Assembly (NCBI RefSeq): GCF_000308495.1
Contig: NZ_BAFU01000091.1
Span: 1-64,000, forward strand
Direction of reading: 5' to 3'
DNA from: Nocardia brevicatena NBRC 12119
Lineage (GTDB): Bacteria > Actinomycetota > Actinomycetes > Mycobacteriales > Mycobacteriaceae
Length of the DNA: 64,000 nt
Position 1 is the stretch's first letter. Every line of letters starts with the position of its first letter. The position numbers and the translations under genes are program-made. Of this stretch, positions 8,619 to 18,000 are shown one piece after another. The notes beneath the pieces were generated by a model. That model saw nothing but the letters and a program-made list of their open reading frames with translations. It did not search any database and was not told where the DNA came from.

Positions 8619-9833
8619 CTACTGCGTCGGCGCGATCAGGCCGCTGACATACCGCCCCGCCACAGCGGCGGAGAGCACCCGGTGCACACCGGTGGTGGTG
8701 TGCTCCCAGGAGAATTCCCGCGCTCGCGACCGCGCCTTCTCGCCCATGATCACCCGACCGGCCGAATCCTCGAGCAGGTCGCCTACCGCGGCGGCGAGCT
8801 GCTCGGCATCGTCCACCAGGATGCCGGTGGCGCCGTCGACGACGGAGTCGGTGAGCCCCCGTGAGGACCGGTAGCCGACGGTCGGCACCCCGTGCTGGGC
8901 GGCCTCGATAACCGCCAGTCCCCACCCTTCCTTGCGGGAGGGCATGACATGCACCCACGATCGGGCGAGCAGTTCGTGCTTGCGCCGCTCGTCGACATGT
9001 CCGTGGAAGGTCACCGCGTCGGCGATGCCGAGGGCGGCGGCCTCGGCTTTCAGGTTGTCGGCCCACCATCCGTCGCCGATCACGTCCAGCCGCACACCGG
9101 GGATTCGGGCGCGCAGCCGGGCCACGGCGGTCAGTGCGTCCTCGATCTGCTTGTGTGGAACCAGTCGGGACAGCACCACGACGGTGGGCTCGGCGGTTCT
9201 GGTCTCGACCGTGCCGCTGGGTGCGTCCGCCGGTATCGGTTCGGCGCCGTTGCGGACCACGGCGATCCGAGAACGGTCCACCCCCAGTGTCGCCAGTTCT
9301 TCCGCGGAGGGCAGGGACACTGTCAGGTACTGGTTGTCCCGGTGCACCCGGGGCGACAGCCGCGATTCGATCCACCAGCCGATGCGGCCGATCAGTCGGC
9401 CCGCCACCGGCCACTGCTCGCGATGGCCGTGGTGCACCAGCACCACCGATGGTGCGGCGGTCGCGATCCGCGCGAAGAACGGTATTCCGTTCTGGGTGTC
9501 GATCACCGCGTCCGGGCGGATACCGCGCAGTGGACCGATGCCGAGCCTGCCCAATGCCAATGCCGCCAAGGCCCGCGGATAGACCGAGAAGCGGCCACCG
9601 CCCCTGCTGATATCGATCCCGTCGACACGCTCGTGTTTGGCCGCGCCGGGATAGCGCGCGGTCCGGAGGGTCACCTTCACACCGCGCGCCGCCAACTGGG
9701 CACCGACCTGTTCCAGGTACCGTTCGCTGCCGCCGCCCTGCGGGTGCCCGGTATCGCGCCAGCAGAGCAGTAGGACTTCGCGCACGGTGGGGCTTCTCCG
9801 GTCGGTTTCGGGTCCGCTTGGGGACATGGACAT
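8619..9833 (-). CDS. Glycosyltransferase family 4
   Basis: A 404-residue GT-B glycosyltransferase. The N-terminal domain begins with the acceptor-side loop GHPQGGGSERYLEQVG. The C-terminal nucleotide-sugar domain has VVVLSRLVPHKQIEDAL and the E-x7-E-like element EGWGLAVIEAAQHG. It most likely transfers a sugar onto a lipid or polyprenyl acceptor at the inner membrane face. It is convergent with the membrane protein ending at 8587 and divergent from the methyltransferase at 9936; the same trio occurs in mycobacteria. The start at 9833 is supported by a -10-like TACTGT 8 nt upstream; the GTG at 9785 is an alternative. Donor and acceptor cannot be read from the sequence. Confidence 0.85.
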   Translation of the reverse strand: MSMSPSGPETDRRSPTVREVLLLCWRDTGHPQGGGSERYLEQVGAQLAARGVKVTLRTARYPGAAKHERVDGIDISRGGGRFSVYPRALAALALGRLGIGPLRGIRPDAVIDTQNGIPFFARIATAAPSVVLVHHGHREQWPVAGRLIGRIGWWIESRLSPRVHRDNQYLTVSLPSAEELATLGVDRSRIAVVRNGAEPIPADAPSGTVETRTAEPTVVVLSRLVPHKQIEDALTAVARLRARIPGVRLDVIGDGWWADNLKAEAAALGIADAVTFHGHVDERRKHELLARSWVHVMPSRKEGWGLAVIEAAQHGVPTVGYRSSRGLTDSVVDGATGILVDDAEQLAAAVGDLLEDSAGRVIMGEKARSRAREFSWEHTTTGVHRVLSAAVAGRYVSGLIAPTQ

Positions 9834-9841
9834 CGCGATAC

Positions 9842-9847
9842 ACAGTA
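9842..9847 (-). promoter_or_regulatory. -10 box, likely leaderless transcript of the GT4 gene
   Basis: TACTGT on the minus strand, 8 nt before the ATG at 9833. Confidence 0.45.
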
Positions 9848-9935
9848 ACCCGCACGCTTGTCCAATCGATGGTCGCCGGCGCGATAGAGCCCACGCGTCC
9901 GCCGACGGGACGGCGGGTGTGCGAGACTCTGCGCC

Positions 9936-10793
9936 GTGCTCAGAGCCGACGAATCAGCAGTGCGACCGGTACCGTCCGAGCGAACGGGCAGCCGAGCCCC
10001 CGGCCCCGCGAAACGCTTCCGGTTCGCCCACCGCGCCACCCTGGGCCGCTCGCTGCGGCTGTTGAACAGCTTCCGTTTCGAACAGACCGTCCCCGCGAAG
10101 TTCTACGGCGGAATCGCCGAGGACAGCGCGGCCATGATCGGCGATTTCTATGCCGATATCACCGGCCGCGACCTGGCGGGGGCGACGGTTGTCGACGTCG
10201 GCGGCGGACCCGGCTACTTCGCCGATGAGTTCACCCGGGCCGGCGCCCGCTATGTCCCGGTCGAACCGGACCCGTCCGAAATGCACGCCGCGGGCCTGTC
10301 GGTACCCGGCGCGGTCCGCGGCTCCGGTATGGCGCTGCCGTTCCGCGACGATGCGGTGGACATCTGCTTCTCGTCGAATGTGGCCGAGCATGTCCCGGAC
10401 CCCTGGCTGATGGCCGACGAGATGGTCCGGGTGACGCGTCCCGGCGGGCTGATCGTGCTGTCCTACACGGTGTGGCTGGGCCCCTTCGGGGGCCACGAAA
10501 CCGGTCCGTGGCACTACTTCGGCGGGGAATACGCGGCGCGGCGGTATCGACGCAAGCACGGGCACGAGCCCAAGAACCGCTTCGGTGTCTCCATGTTCGC
10601 GGTGCGCGCCGCGGACGGCCTGCGCTGGGCCGAACGCAGCTCGGCCCGGATACACCTCGCCTTTCCTCGATATCACCCGTGCTGGGCGTGGTGGCTGGTT
10701 CGCATTCCGCTACTGCGCGAGCTACTCGTCAGCAACCTCGTAGTAATCGCCGGCAAACCCCGCCGGGCCACTTCGGAACCGCGTTCCGATTAG
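9936..10793 (+). CDS. Class I SAM-dependent methyltransferase
   Basis: A 285-residue Rossmann-fold methyltransferase. Motif I is VVDVGGGPGYFADEF, the acidic residue binding SAM ribose is in YVPVEPDPSEM, and the UbiE-like FSSNVAEHVPDPWLMADEMVRVTRPGG covers motifs II-III. The C-terminal third is basic and amphipathic. It corresponds to the methyltransferase beside the GT4 gene in mycobacteria (Rv0224c, from memory). A role in modifying a cell-envelope glycan or lipid is inferred from context. The start is GTG at 9936, 102 nt from the divergent GT4 gene. The 3' end overlaps the opposing small gene by 4 nt. Confidence 0.85.
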   Translation: MLRADESAVRPVPSERTGSRAPGPAKRFRFAHRATLGRSLRLLNSFRFEQTVPAKFYGGIAEDSAAMIGDFYADITGRDLAGATVVDVGGGPGYFADEFTRAGARYVPVEPDPSEMHAAGLSVPGAVRGSGMALPFRDDAVDICFSSNVAEHVPDPWLMADEMVRVTRPGGLIVLSYTVWLGPFGGHETGPWHYFGGEYAARRYRRKHGHEPKNRFGVSMFAVRAADGLRWAERSSARIHLAFPRYHPCWAWWLVRIPLLRELLVSNLVVIAGKPRRATSEPRSD

Positions 10794-11083
10794 CGGACGA
10801 GTCGGGCGCGCCACCCGCCCCGAACGACACCGTCCGGGCGGGTCCACGGTGATTCCTGGATAGCGAGACCGACCGTCTCGAGGGTGGTCAGCCCCACCAG
10901 ATCCGCCAGGTTTCCGACTACCGCGATCGCCTCGGCGGCCTGTATAGCGGCCATGGCCTGTTCCGTGGTCAGGGTTCGACCGGGCAGGAAGGACACGACC
11001 CAGCCACCGCTGCCAACGCTTTTCGCCTGATGCTCGGTCTGGTCGCTGGTCATCAACGACCGGTCGATTACTTGCACCGCCAT
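10790..11083 (-). CDS. Small conserved hypothetical protein (97 aa)
   Basis: A 97-residue protein with a core GGWVVSFLPGRTLTTEQAMAAIQAAEAI and a helix-rich remainder. Short proteins with a similar WVVSxLPGRxLTxxQA core recur in Nocardia and Rhodococcus as far as I remember, without a known function. The start at 11083 has GGGAGAGG upstream at good spacing; the longer frame to 11239 lacks one. It is convergent with the methyltransferase, sharing 4 nt. No membrane segment or signal peptide is visible. Confidence 0.6.
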   Translation of the reverse strand: MAVQVIDRSLMTSDQTEHQAKSVGSGGWVVSFLPGRTLTTEQAMAAIQAAEAIAVVGNLADLVGLTTLETVGLAIQESPWTRPDGVVRGGWRARLVR

Positions 11084-11625
11084 GAACGCCTCTCCCAACG
11101 CGAAAACCGGTTCGGTGGATCGAGCGAGCTGATGTGTGGCTAACAGCATCCTCTGTTCAGCAACAAAACGCAATAGTGCGTTCCGCGAAAAGCGAACCGA
11201 GAGGTTGGATTTCGGCCCCGGCGGACGGCCTCCTGGCAAACCCTCCGGGGTTGCCGGATGCGCAAATACCTATGACCCCAAAAGGTTTCGGTCCATTCCG
11301 TCCGCTTCGAGCCATGACTCGCGAGCCGCGGGGACGCCCGGGAAGCCCTTGGCGCATATGGGAAATTCGGCGGTAGGCACGGGTATACGTCAATGCCGGC
11401 AAACAGATGAGCTCGCGGGAAGGACACCGCAGTCCTTGGCGGCACCCCACGTCTACCGAGGCCGGATTACCACCCGTCTGCCGAAGGGGACGGGCGGGAG
11501 AGGCGATCCGAACGGCATGAAACAGACGGCCGGGACCACGGAGGCGAAACCGGCCACCCGGCCGGGCGATCTCACACCGAAGCAGTGCACTACTCGTCCG
11601 CTCTGCCCGAATCCTCCCGCCCGGG
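11084..11625. other. 542-bp intergenic region, no convincing gene
   Basis: Slightly less GC-rich than its surroundings near 11150-11210. A plus-strand frame from 11136 to 11921 is open but its composition (Pro, Arg, Ser, Thr-rich, no hydrophobic pattern) looks non-coding. An inverted repeat AACGCA-atag-TGCGTT sits at 11167-11182 upstream of the 97-aa gene. Confidence 0.5.
11167..11182. promoter_or_regulatory. Palindrome upstream of the 97-aa gene
   Basis: AACGCA and TGCGTT form perfect 6-bp arms around a 4-bp spacer, 84 bp upstream of the ATG at 11083. It could be an operator or a small hairpin. Confidence 0.25.
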
Positions 11626-11835
11626 CTATTCGGCAGGAGCCATCACGCGCAGAATCGAGCGGGACTCACTACCCGAATCCGGCGCATCCACCACCCGTAC
11701 AGACCATCCGGGCGGCAGCGCCATCTGCAACCGTCCGGCCGCACGATGCAGTGGTGAGCTCACCGGCAGGTCCTCGCCGGCCGCCATCACCGGCGGCACC
11801 GTATCCCGCTTCGCCCGGGTGTACCCATCGGCCAT
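11626..11835 (-). CDS. Small hypothetical protein (69 aa)
   Basis: A 69-residue frame with a protein-like composition, including GRLQMALPPGWSVRVVDAP and a hydrophobic end SRSILRVMAPAE. The ATG at 11835 is preceded by GAGAGGTGG, a fair ribosome site. Nothing in it identifies a family. It lies alone between two non-coding stretches, so it may be a genus-specific small protein or a chance frame. Confidence 0.4.
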   Translation of the reverse strand: MADGYTRAKRDTVPPVMAAGEDLPVSSPLHRAAGRLQMALPPGWSVRVVDAPDSGSESRSILRVMAPAE

Positions 11836-12089
11836 GTTCCAACCACCTCTCGTGTGGCGATCAGCTCGGCGGGTCGCTCTGCCCCCGAGACGAATCAGGG
11901 AAACAGGTCAGTCGGTGGTAATGGATCCCACGGTCGAGCGCAGCAGGACGGATACAGCATACGATCACCCTGGCCTCGACCACCGCTGCGCAAAGACTAC
12001 CCGGTGGTGTTTCACTTCAAACCCGCTTCCGACCGGAGCCAAGCCGGTAGGCGCGCACCGGTCCGATGCGGGCCTACCGGCGATGGATA

Positions 12090-13922
12090 TCAGGCCAGCC
12101 GCTGCCTGAGGGACTCGAACTCGTCGCGTACCCCGGAGGGCAGCTTGTCACCGACGAACTCGAACCACTCCTCGATCAGCGGAATCTCCGCGCGCCAGTC
12201 CTCCGCATCGACCTTCAGCGCCTCGTCGACATCGGCAGGGTCGACATCCAGGCCCTTCAGGTCCAGCTGGGCGGAGGTGGGAACATTTCCGATCGGGGTG
12301 CGCTCGGCCTCGGCCGAACCCTCGATCCGACCGATGATCCACTCCAGCACACGGGAGTTCTCGCCGAAGCCCGGCCACAGGAACCGACCGTCCGTACCGC
12401 GACGGAACCAGTTCACGTAGAAGATCTTCGGCAGCTTGGCCGCGTCGGCGTTCTTGCCGATATTGATCCAGTGGCCGAGGTAGTCACCCACGTGGTAGCC
12501 CATGAACGGCAGCATGGCCATCGGGTCGCGGCGCACCGTACCCACCTTGCCTTCGGCCGCGGCCGTCTGCTCCGACGACAGCGTGGCGCCCATGAACACC
12601 CCATGCTGCCAGTCGAATGACTCGGTGACCAGCGGAACCGTGGTCTTGCGCCGACCACCGAACAGGATCGCCGAAATCGGCACACCCTGGGGGTCGTCCC
12701 ACTCGGGAGCCAGGATCGGGCACTGCGCCATCGGGGTGCAGTAACGCGAATTCGGGTGGGCGGCCAGCGTTTCGGTCTCCCGCAGATACCAGTCGTTGCC
12801 CTTCCAGTCGGTCAGGTGGTCGGGTTCGCCCTCCAAGCCCTCCCACCAGACGTCGTTGTCGTCGGTGAGCGCGACATTGGTGTAGACGGTGTTGCCCGCG
12901 TCCATGGTGGCCATGGCGTTGGGGTTGGACGAGTGGTTGGTGCCCGGCGCGACACCGAAGAAACCGTATTCCGGGTTCACGGCGTAGAGCCGGCCGTCCG
13001 CACCGAACCGCATCCAGGCGATATCGTCGCCGAGGGTTTCCGCGCGCCAACCCGGGATCGTCGGCTGGATCATGGCGAGGTTGGTCTTACCGCAGGCGCT
13101 CGGGAAGGCCGCCGCGATGTAGTACGCCTTGTTCTCCGGCGAGATCAGCTTGAGGATGAGCATGTGCTCGGCCAGCCAGCCCTCGTCACGGGCCATGGCC
13201 GAGGCGATCCGCAGCGAGTAACACTTCTTGCCGAGCAGGGCGTTACCGCCGTAGCCGGAGCCGTAGCTCCAGATCTCGCGATCCTCGGGAAAATGGGTGA
13301 TGTACTTGGTGTCGTTGCACGGCCACGGGACATCGGCCTGGCCCTCGGCCAACGGCGCGCCCACCGAATGCAGCGCCTTCACGAACGGCTTGTCCGAACC
13401 CAGCTTCTCCAGTGCGGCCTTGCCCATGCGGGTCATCACCCGCATGGAGACCACGACGTATTCGGAGTCGGTGATCTCCACGCCGAGCTTGGGATCCACG
13501 GCGCCCAGCGGGCCCATGCAGAACGGCACCACATACATGGTGCGTCCCTTCATCGAGCCGCGGTACAGCTCGGTCATGGTGGCGCGCATCTCGGTGGGGT
13601 CGACCCAGTTGTTGGTGGGGCCGGCGTCGTCGGGCGTCTTGGAACAGATGAAGGTGCGTGACTCCACCCGAGCCACATCGGAGGGGTCGGACAATGCGAG
13701 GAAAGAGTTCGGTTTCTTCTTCTCGTCGAGCCTCTTGAAGGTGCCCGCCGCCACCAGCCGATCGGTCAGCCGGTTCCACTCCTCGTCGGAACCATCCGCC
13801 CAGACCACCCGATCAGGCTGGGCGAGTTCGGCGACCTGCTGTACCCAGGCGAGCAGTTCACTGTGTTCGGTCGGCGCGCTGCCGTCGGATCCACGAAGAC
13901 CGGGAATGGTGGCTGAGGTCAT
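12090..13922 (-). CDS. pckA: Phosphoenolpyruvate carboxykinase (GTP)
   Basis: A 610-residue cytosolic enzyme interconverting oxaloacetate plus GTP and phosphoenolpyruvate, CO2 plus GDP: the first step of gluconeogenesis from fatty acids. It has the GTP-class P-loop [12 protein letters not shown] with its reactive Cys (about residue 275), GDDIAWMRF, and the [24 protein letters not shown] block. Length matches the GTP-dependent family (about 606). The start at 13922 has AGGAG upstream; the open frame to 14051 is an unsupported extension. Its place between envelope genes and the GTPase-like pair matches the mycobacterial order. Confidence 0.97.
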   Translation of the reverse strand: MTSATIPGLRGSDGSAPTEHSELLAWVQQVAELAQPDRVVWADGSDEEWNRLTDRLVAAGTFKRLDEKKKPNSFLALSDPSDVARVESRTFICSKTPDDAGPTNNWVDPTEMRATMTELYRGSMKGRTMYVVPFCMGPLGAVDPKLGVEITDSEYVVVSMRVMTRMGKAALEKLGSDKPFVKALHSVGAPLAEGQADVPWPCNDTKYITHFPEDREIWSYGSGYGGNALLGKKCYSLRIASAMARDEGWLAEHMLILKLISPENKAYYIAAAFPSACGKTNLAMIQPTIPGWRAETLGDDIAWMRFGADGRLYAVNPEYGFFGVAPGTNHSSNPNAMATMDAGNTVYTNVALTDDNDVWWEGLEGEPDHLTDWKGNDWYLRETETLAAHPNSRYCTPMAQCPILAPEWDDPQGVPISAILFGGRRKTTVPLVTESFDWQHGVFMGATLSSEQTAAAEGKVGTVRRDPMAMLPFMGYHVGDYLGHWINIGKNADAAKLPKIFYVNWFRRGTDGRFLWPGFGENSRVLEWIIGRIEGSAEAERTPIGNVPTSAQLDLKGLDVDPADVDEALKVDAEDWRAEIPLIEEWFEFVGDKLPSGVRDEFESLRQRLA

Positions 13923-14216
13923 GAAAACTCTCCTGAGACGGGCGGTTCTGCGGTGCCTCCGCCCTGGCCCATGGGCCCATGACCAGCGCGAACGCACCGA
14001 GCGCCACCGTTGGCGGTAAGGCACCCACCACGGTCCGTCGGGACGTCCCACGGTAGAGGCGACGTACCGAGGGCGAAGCGGACGCCCAGGTTCCTGTCTA
14101 GAGGTTAACGCGATATGACAGCCCGTATGGAGTCGGGTTCCTTATCAATCCTCATCAATAGCGGTAACAGGCCAATCAATAGGGGTGGACAATTTCGGAC
14201 CCGGCTGTGCCCGACG

Positions 14217-14430
14217 AGTGCCCGAGCAGCGCCTGCGTGGTCACGTTCCGCTACCTCCCCCGGCGCCGACACTCGGCCGCTGTGTCGTTCGAGCGCCCGA
14301 GGTACGCCTACATGGTCACGCTCCACTAACTCCTCCGACGCCGACACTCGGCCCTGTGTCGTTCGAGCGCCCGAGCAGCGCCTACGTGGTCACGCCCCGC
14401 TACCTCCCCCGGCACCGACGCTCGGCCGCT
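14217..14430. repeat. 75-bp repeat family, locus A (three tandem units)
   Basis: Three head-to-tail units at 14217-14281, 14292-14355 and 14366-14430, joined by 10-bp linkers reading GTGTCGTTCG. Each ~65-bp unit starts like AGCGCCCGAGC and ends like CTCGGCCGCT, imperfect terminal inverted repeats, with a GCGTGGTCACG-like core. The middle unit is the most diverged and has lost one base. The same unit occurs at 50394-50533 and 51845-51909. Unit 3 overlaps the 3' end of the gene ending at 14390. The rest of the 13923-14389 gap is the pckA upstream region with no gene. Confidence 0.9.
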
Positions 14431-15949
14431 GTGCCGACCACCGGTCGAGAGTCGCGAGGTCGCGAGCACAGGACGCCAGCTGTCCCGGCTGGTCGGCCGT
14501 CAGCCGGCGCAACCGGGTTTCCAGTTCGACCACCCGCCGGTCGACATCGACCATCCGCTCGGCGGCACTGCGCACCACCCGGTCGGCCAAGACCGTCTCC
14601 GCCTCCACGAGTGCCGTCGCTGCCCGCTGCTCGAACTGGGCCTTGATATTGGCAACGGCGTCGGTTACCCATTGCCGCAGATGATTGCGGTCGGCGAGAT
14701 GGCCGCGCGCCCGGACCACCCAGGCCGCCGCACCCGCCCCCAGCAGCAGCGCGACCGGCACGCTCGCCACATCCAGGGCAGGCACCAGCGCGAACGGTGA
14801 CACCACCAGCCGGCCCAGGCCCACGCCCGCCGAGGCGCCGAGAGCGATCACCAGGTGATCTTCGACACCCCGCCGGCGCGGTTCCGGGTCCGGACCGACG
14901 GCCGGGGCCGGGTCCCGACGCGCGCCGACGATGTTCTCCGGCGCCGCATCCACCCGGATGGCCAGTTCGGCCAGCCGCTGTTCGATATCGTCGTCGACGG
15001 CCACGGTCAGTTCGTTGACCGCCTGCTGCAGCCACATCGGATAGCCGCGCTGTTCGCTGGGGCCCAACCGGTCGAGTTCTGCCCGAGCCGCCGTATGCAG
15101 CGCACGGACCCGGGCACCGACTCCGGTCATCAGATCCACGCGGGCCAGGTGCAGTCGGGCACGCAGGGTGGACATGGCCGCTGCCCGACCACCATCGCGC
15201 TCGGCCAGCAGCCGCACCCGCTCCTCGCGCAGAAGATTCATCTGGGTGCCCGAGCCCAGTTCGGCCTGCTGCTCCAGAATCCGCTGCCCGGTGTCCGCGA
15301 CGATCCGAGCGGCCACCACGGCCGCCCGCGCCTCGTCGGGAGACGGGGTCTCGGCGGTGAGTGCCGCCAGTCGGGCATGCAGCAGCCCGAGACCGGAACG
15401 GTCGAGCAGGGCCGAATCACCCGTCGTCCGGCCCGCCGCCGCCAACCGGGCGGATACCGGGATGATCTCGTAGTCGCAGCCGTCGGCGGCGAGCAGTGCC
15501 CGGTCACGGTCCCGCACCGCCCGCCAATCCTGGTGGGCGTGCACGCCGTTCATGGCCACCAGCACTCGGACACCGTCGGCACGCAACCGCCGCAACGTGG
15601 CCAATTCGCCCCCACCCAGCACGGTTCCGGCGTCGAGCAGCACCAATGCGACCGTCCCGCCGCCCCCGACGGAAGCGGTCGGCTCCACGGTGCCCGGTTC
15701 GATCACCGCCGCACTCAGTTCGATACGCGGCTCGAACCGCGCCAATTCGGTGCGCAACAGGGCGGTATTCGCATCATCCGGTCCGATCACCCGCACCGCC
15801 GAGGCGACACCCGGACCGTCCAAAGCCCGTAACAGTGCCATCCCCTGTGGATTCCAGCGCTGCACCACAGCCGCCACCGCCTCCGGCAACCGCGCCGCGG
15901 TGGCACCGGCGGTATCCGGCGCGCGGTCCGCCGGATCAGAGTCCGACAC
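14390..15949 (-). CDS. Dynamin/GTPase-like partner protein with membrane hairpin
   Basis: A 519-residue protein. The N-terminal half looks like an inactive GTPase-type domain (VALVLLDAGTVLGGGEL, VRVLVAMNGVHAHQDW, CDYEIIPVSARLAAAG), with no intact P-loop. A long helical region follows, then a hydrophobic hairpin near residues 365-420 and a terminal coiled-coil. This resembles the dynamin-like gene pairs of actinobacteria and the protein between trmB and pckA in M. tuberculosis (Rv0210, from memory). Its start lies 14 nt inside the preceding gene, so the two are translationally coupled. Its last ~14 codons lie within repeat unit A3, so the native C-terminus may have been altered. Function unknown; membrane remodelling is only a guess. 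Confidence 0.65.
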   Translation of the reverse strand: MSDSDPADRAPDTAGATAARLPEAVAAVVQRWNPQGMALLRALDGPGVASAVRVIGPDDANTALLRTELARFEPRIELSAAVIEPGTVEPTASVGGGGTVALVLLDAGTVLGGGELATLRRLRADGVRVLVAMNGVHAHQDWRAVRDRDRALLAADGCDYEIIPVSARLAAAGRTTGDSALLDRSGLGLLHARLAALTAETPSPDEARAAVVAARIVADTGQRILEQQAELGSGTQMNLLREERVRLLAERDGGRAAAMSTLRARLHLARVDLMTGVGARVRALHTAARAELDRLGPSEQRGYPMWLQQAVNELTVAVDDDIEQRLAELAIRVDAAPENIVGARRDPAPAVGPDPEPRRRGVEDHLVIALGASAGVGLGRLVVSPFALVPALDVASVPVALLLGAGAAAWVVRARGHLADRNHLRQWVTDAVANIKAQFEQRAATALVEAETVLADRVVRSAAERMVDVDRRVVELETRLRRLTADQPGQLASCARDLATLDRWSAQRPSVGAGGGSGA

Positions 15950-17072
15950 TGCTCATCCGCTCCCACATCCGCACATATCCGTTGTGCACCCGCAGCGCGG
16001 CGCGACGGGCCGCGGGCGACATATCGCCCGCGGCGACGGCGCGCCAGCGAGCGGCCCGTGCCAGGGCCTCGTCCACGTCCTCGGGGGCGGGGGCGGGGTA
16101 ACCGGCGGCCAGATGGGCGACCTCGGGATGGACCAGCCCGGCACACAGGCCCAGCCAATGTGCCTCGTCTCCGGCCAGGTAGCCGCTCAACACCTCCCGG
16201 GCCCGGCCGCCGGCACCGGGAACGGCCCGCGCGGCCAACCGTGCCAACTCGTCGAGCAGTTCACCGGCATGCCGCGACGACAGCTGTTCATAGCGTGTGT
16301 GCAGCAGTCGGTTCAGCGGGTCGACCGCACTGGCCGCGTGCAGGATCTGCAGCAGCGCCCGGCCGGAGAGATCCGGCCGGTGGCGCAGGGCGGCGAGCGC
16401 GCAGTTCACCCCGTACAGATCCCACCTGTGCAGCAGTTCTTCCCGCTCGTCGGTATCCGACCCCGCCGATGCGGCGGTGAACAGCTCGGGCGAGATGGTC
16501 AGCCCCGGACCGGCGCCGACGTGGCGGCGCAGGACAGCCAGATCGGCGTCGGTCACCGTGCCCGCTTTGGTGCGCACCGCCAGCGACGCCACCAGCGGCA
16601 GCACCGGCATGCGTAGCTCACGACCGTAGCGTTCGGCCGCGGCGACCGCGTCGGCCCAACCGGCGCCGAAGGCGTCGGCCTTGTTCAGCACGACGATCGC
16701 ACGCTCCGGCGGCAGTGACTCGAGCGCCCGCCGATCCGCCGCGACCGGCGCACCGGCCAGGACGTAGACGACGATATCCCCGTCGAGTCGGGGATCGGGC
16801 GTTCCGGGCTCGTCGACAGGATCGGTCTCCACCGCCGACAGCAGCGTCAGCGCCTGGCGCACCATGGTCCGACCGGATCGGGCGCGGCCCGCCACCTGGA
16901 TCCGCGGCGGCGTACGCAGGCGCCGAACGGCCTCGGCGACCTGCCGGCCGATCGCCGGATCGGTCCCCTCGCCCCGGCTCAGCACCCTTACCAGCTCTTC
17001 CAGTTGGTCACGGCCCTGATCGGGGACCTGCCGGTCGAGCATGTTCACATCCGATCCACTGACTGTCGCCAT
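15936..17072 (-). CDS. GTPase-like protein with degenerate P-loop
   Basis: A 378-residue protein. It has a Walker A-like GRARSGRT (residues 62-69) in which the invariant Lys is Arg68, a switch-like DGDIVVYVLAG segment, and an intact guanine-specificity motif NKAD near residue 131. The C-terminal half is helical. Pairing with the next gene, with which it overlaps 14 nt, fits a two-protein dynamin-like or septum-associated module; the mycobacterial counterpart would be Rv0209 by position. Whether it hydrolyses GTP is uncertain because of the Lys-to-Arg change. The ATG at 17072 has GGGGGTGA upstream. Confidence 0.6.
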   Translation of the reverse strand: MATVSGSDVNMLDRQVPDQGRDQLEELVRVLSRGEGTDPAIGRQVAEAVRRLRTPPRIQVAGRARSGRTMVRQALTLLSAVETDPVDEPGTPDPRLDGDIVVYVLAGAPVAADRRALESLPPERAIVVLNKADAFGAGWADAVAAAERYGRELRMPVLPLVASLAVRTKAGTVTDADLAVLRRHVGAGPGLTISPELFTAASAGSDTDEREELLHRWDLYGVNCALAALRHRPDLSGRALLQILHAASAVDPLNRLLHTRYEQLSSRHAGELLDELARLAARAVPGAGGRAREVLSGYLAGDEAHWLGLCAGLVHPEVAHLAAGYPAPAPEDVDEALARAARWRAVAAGDMSPAARRAALRVHNGYVRMWERMSSVGL

Positions 17073-17170
17073 GAGTACTCACCCCCTGCTTCCGATACGC
17101 ATTTTGGCAGAAGACACCCGGGAAGGGCGGCGACGGTCGAACGGCGACCCCGGAAAGGACAGTGCGGCGT

Positions 17171-17212
17171 GACCACGCGGACGTAACTCGACCACCTACT
17201 CGAGGCGTGGTC
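17171..17212. terminator. Possible hairpin downstream of the SDR gene
   Basis: GACCACGC (17171-17178) and GCGTGGTC (17205-17212) are perfect 8-bp arms with a 26-nt loop, just after the stop of the SDR gene at 17218. Weak because the loop is long and there is no U-tract. Confidence 0.3.
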
Positions 17213-17217
17213 GCGGT

Positions 17218-18000
17218 TCACGCCCCACTGATGTATTTGTTGACCGTGCGAACAGCCCGATTCGGCGCATACTTCGCCACCGTGGCCAGCAGTTTGGCCT
17301 GCGCGCCGATCTCGTAGTGCACCTTGGACAACCGCCCCGGTTTGCGGGTCGCCTGCCAGATCCCGGACGCCACGTCCTCGGCGGTCAGCCGCACCCCCAG
17401 GGAACGGGTCGACCCCGTGTCCAGACCCCGCACCATCGCCGTGGCGACGAACAGCGGCCAGATGGCGATCACCCGGATGTCATGGCGCCGCCATTCCAGG
17501 TCCAATGCCTCGGTGAGGCTTTTGACCGCCGATTTGGTAGCGGCGTAGACAGCGAGCTCGGGCTGACCGTAGATCGCCGAGGCCGAACACAGATTCACCA
17601 GTTGGGCGCCGGGCGTATCGCGCAGATAGGGGAACGCGGCGTGGCTGCCGGTGACGACGCCGCCCAGGTTGATGTCGATCACCGCCCGGTGCGTGTCGAG
17701 GTCGAGGGACTCGAACGGGCCCGCACGCAGGATCCCGGCATTGTTCACCAGAATGTCGAGCCGACCGTTGTCGGTATGGAACTCGGCCAACCGTTCGGCC
17801 CAGCGGGTGGCGTCGCTCACATCGAGCACGCCGGTGCGCACGTCGCCGTCGCGCTGGGTGATATCGGCGGCGAGCCTGGTCAGCCCCACCTCGTCGATAT
17901 CGTATGCGCCGACGGCATAGCCCTGTGCGGCGAAGAGCAGCGCTGTGGCTCGGCCGATACCGGACGCCGCGCCCGTGATGAACACCGTCGGCCTTCCCAT
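17218..18000 (-). CDS. SDR family oxidoreductase
   Basis: A 260-residue classical short-chain dehydrogenase. The cofactor motif is TGAASGIG (residues 10-17), followed by NNAG, a catalytic Ser in NLCSASAIYG and the YAATK active-site motif. DIDE after beta-2 favours NAD(H). The C-terminus is basic and could touch the membrane. The substrate is not deducible. A -10-like TAGACT six bases before the ATG at 18000 suggests its own leaderless transcript. It is divergent from trmB. Confidence 0.88.
   Translation of the reverse strand: MGRPTVFITGAASGIGRATALLFAAQGYAVGAYDIDEVGLTRLAADITQRDGDVRTGVLDVSDATRWAERLAEFHTDNGRLDILVNNAGILRAGPFESLDLDTHRAVIDINLGGVVTGSHAAFPYLRDTPGAQLVNLCSASAIYGQPELAVYAATKSAVKSLTEALDLEWRRHDIRVIAIWPLFVATAMVRGLDTGSTRSLGVRLTAEDVASGIWQATRKPGRLSKVHYEIGAQAKLLATVAKYAPNRAVRTVNKYISGA

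Noticed and set aside
11136-11921. 261-codon plus-strand frame
   Set aside because: Pro/Arg/Ser-rich, without hydrophobic periodicity or a start signal; overlaps a more plausible small minus-strand gene.
14217-14430. Repeat block as a CRISPR array
   Set aside because: The 65-bp units with 10-bp near-constant linkers lack unique spacers and no cas genes are present.
17160-17182. GCGTGACCACGC, resembling the core of the 75-bp repeat
   Set aside because: The flanking terminal repeats and the rest of the unit are absent, so it is more likely one arm of a local hairpin.
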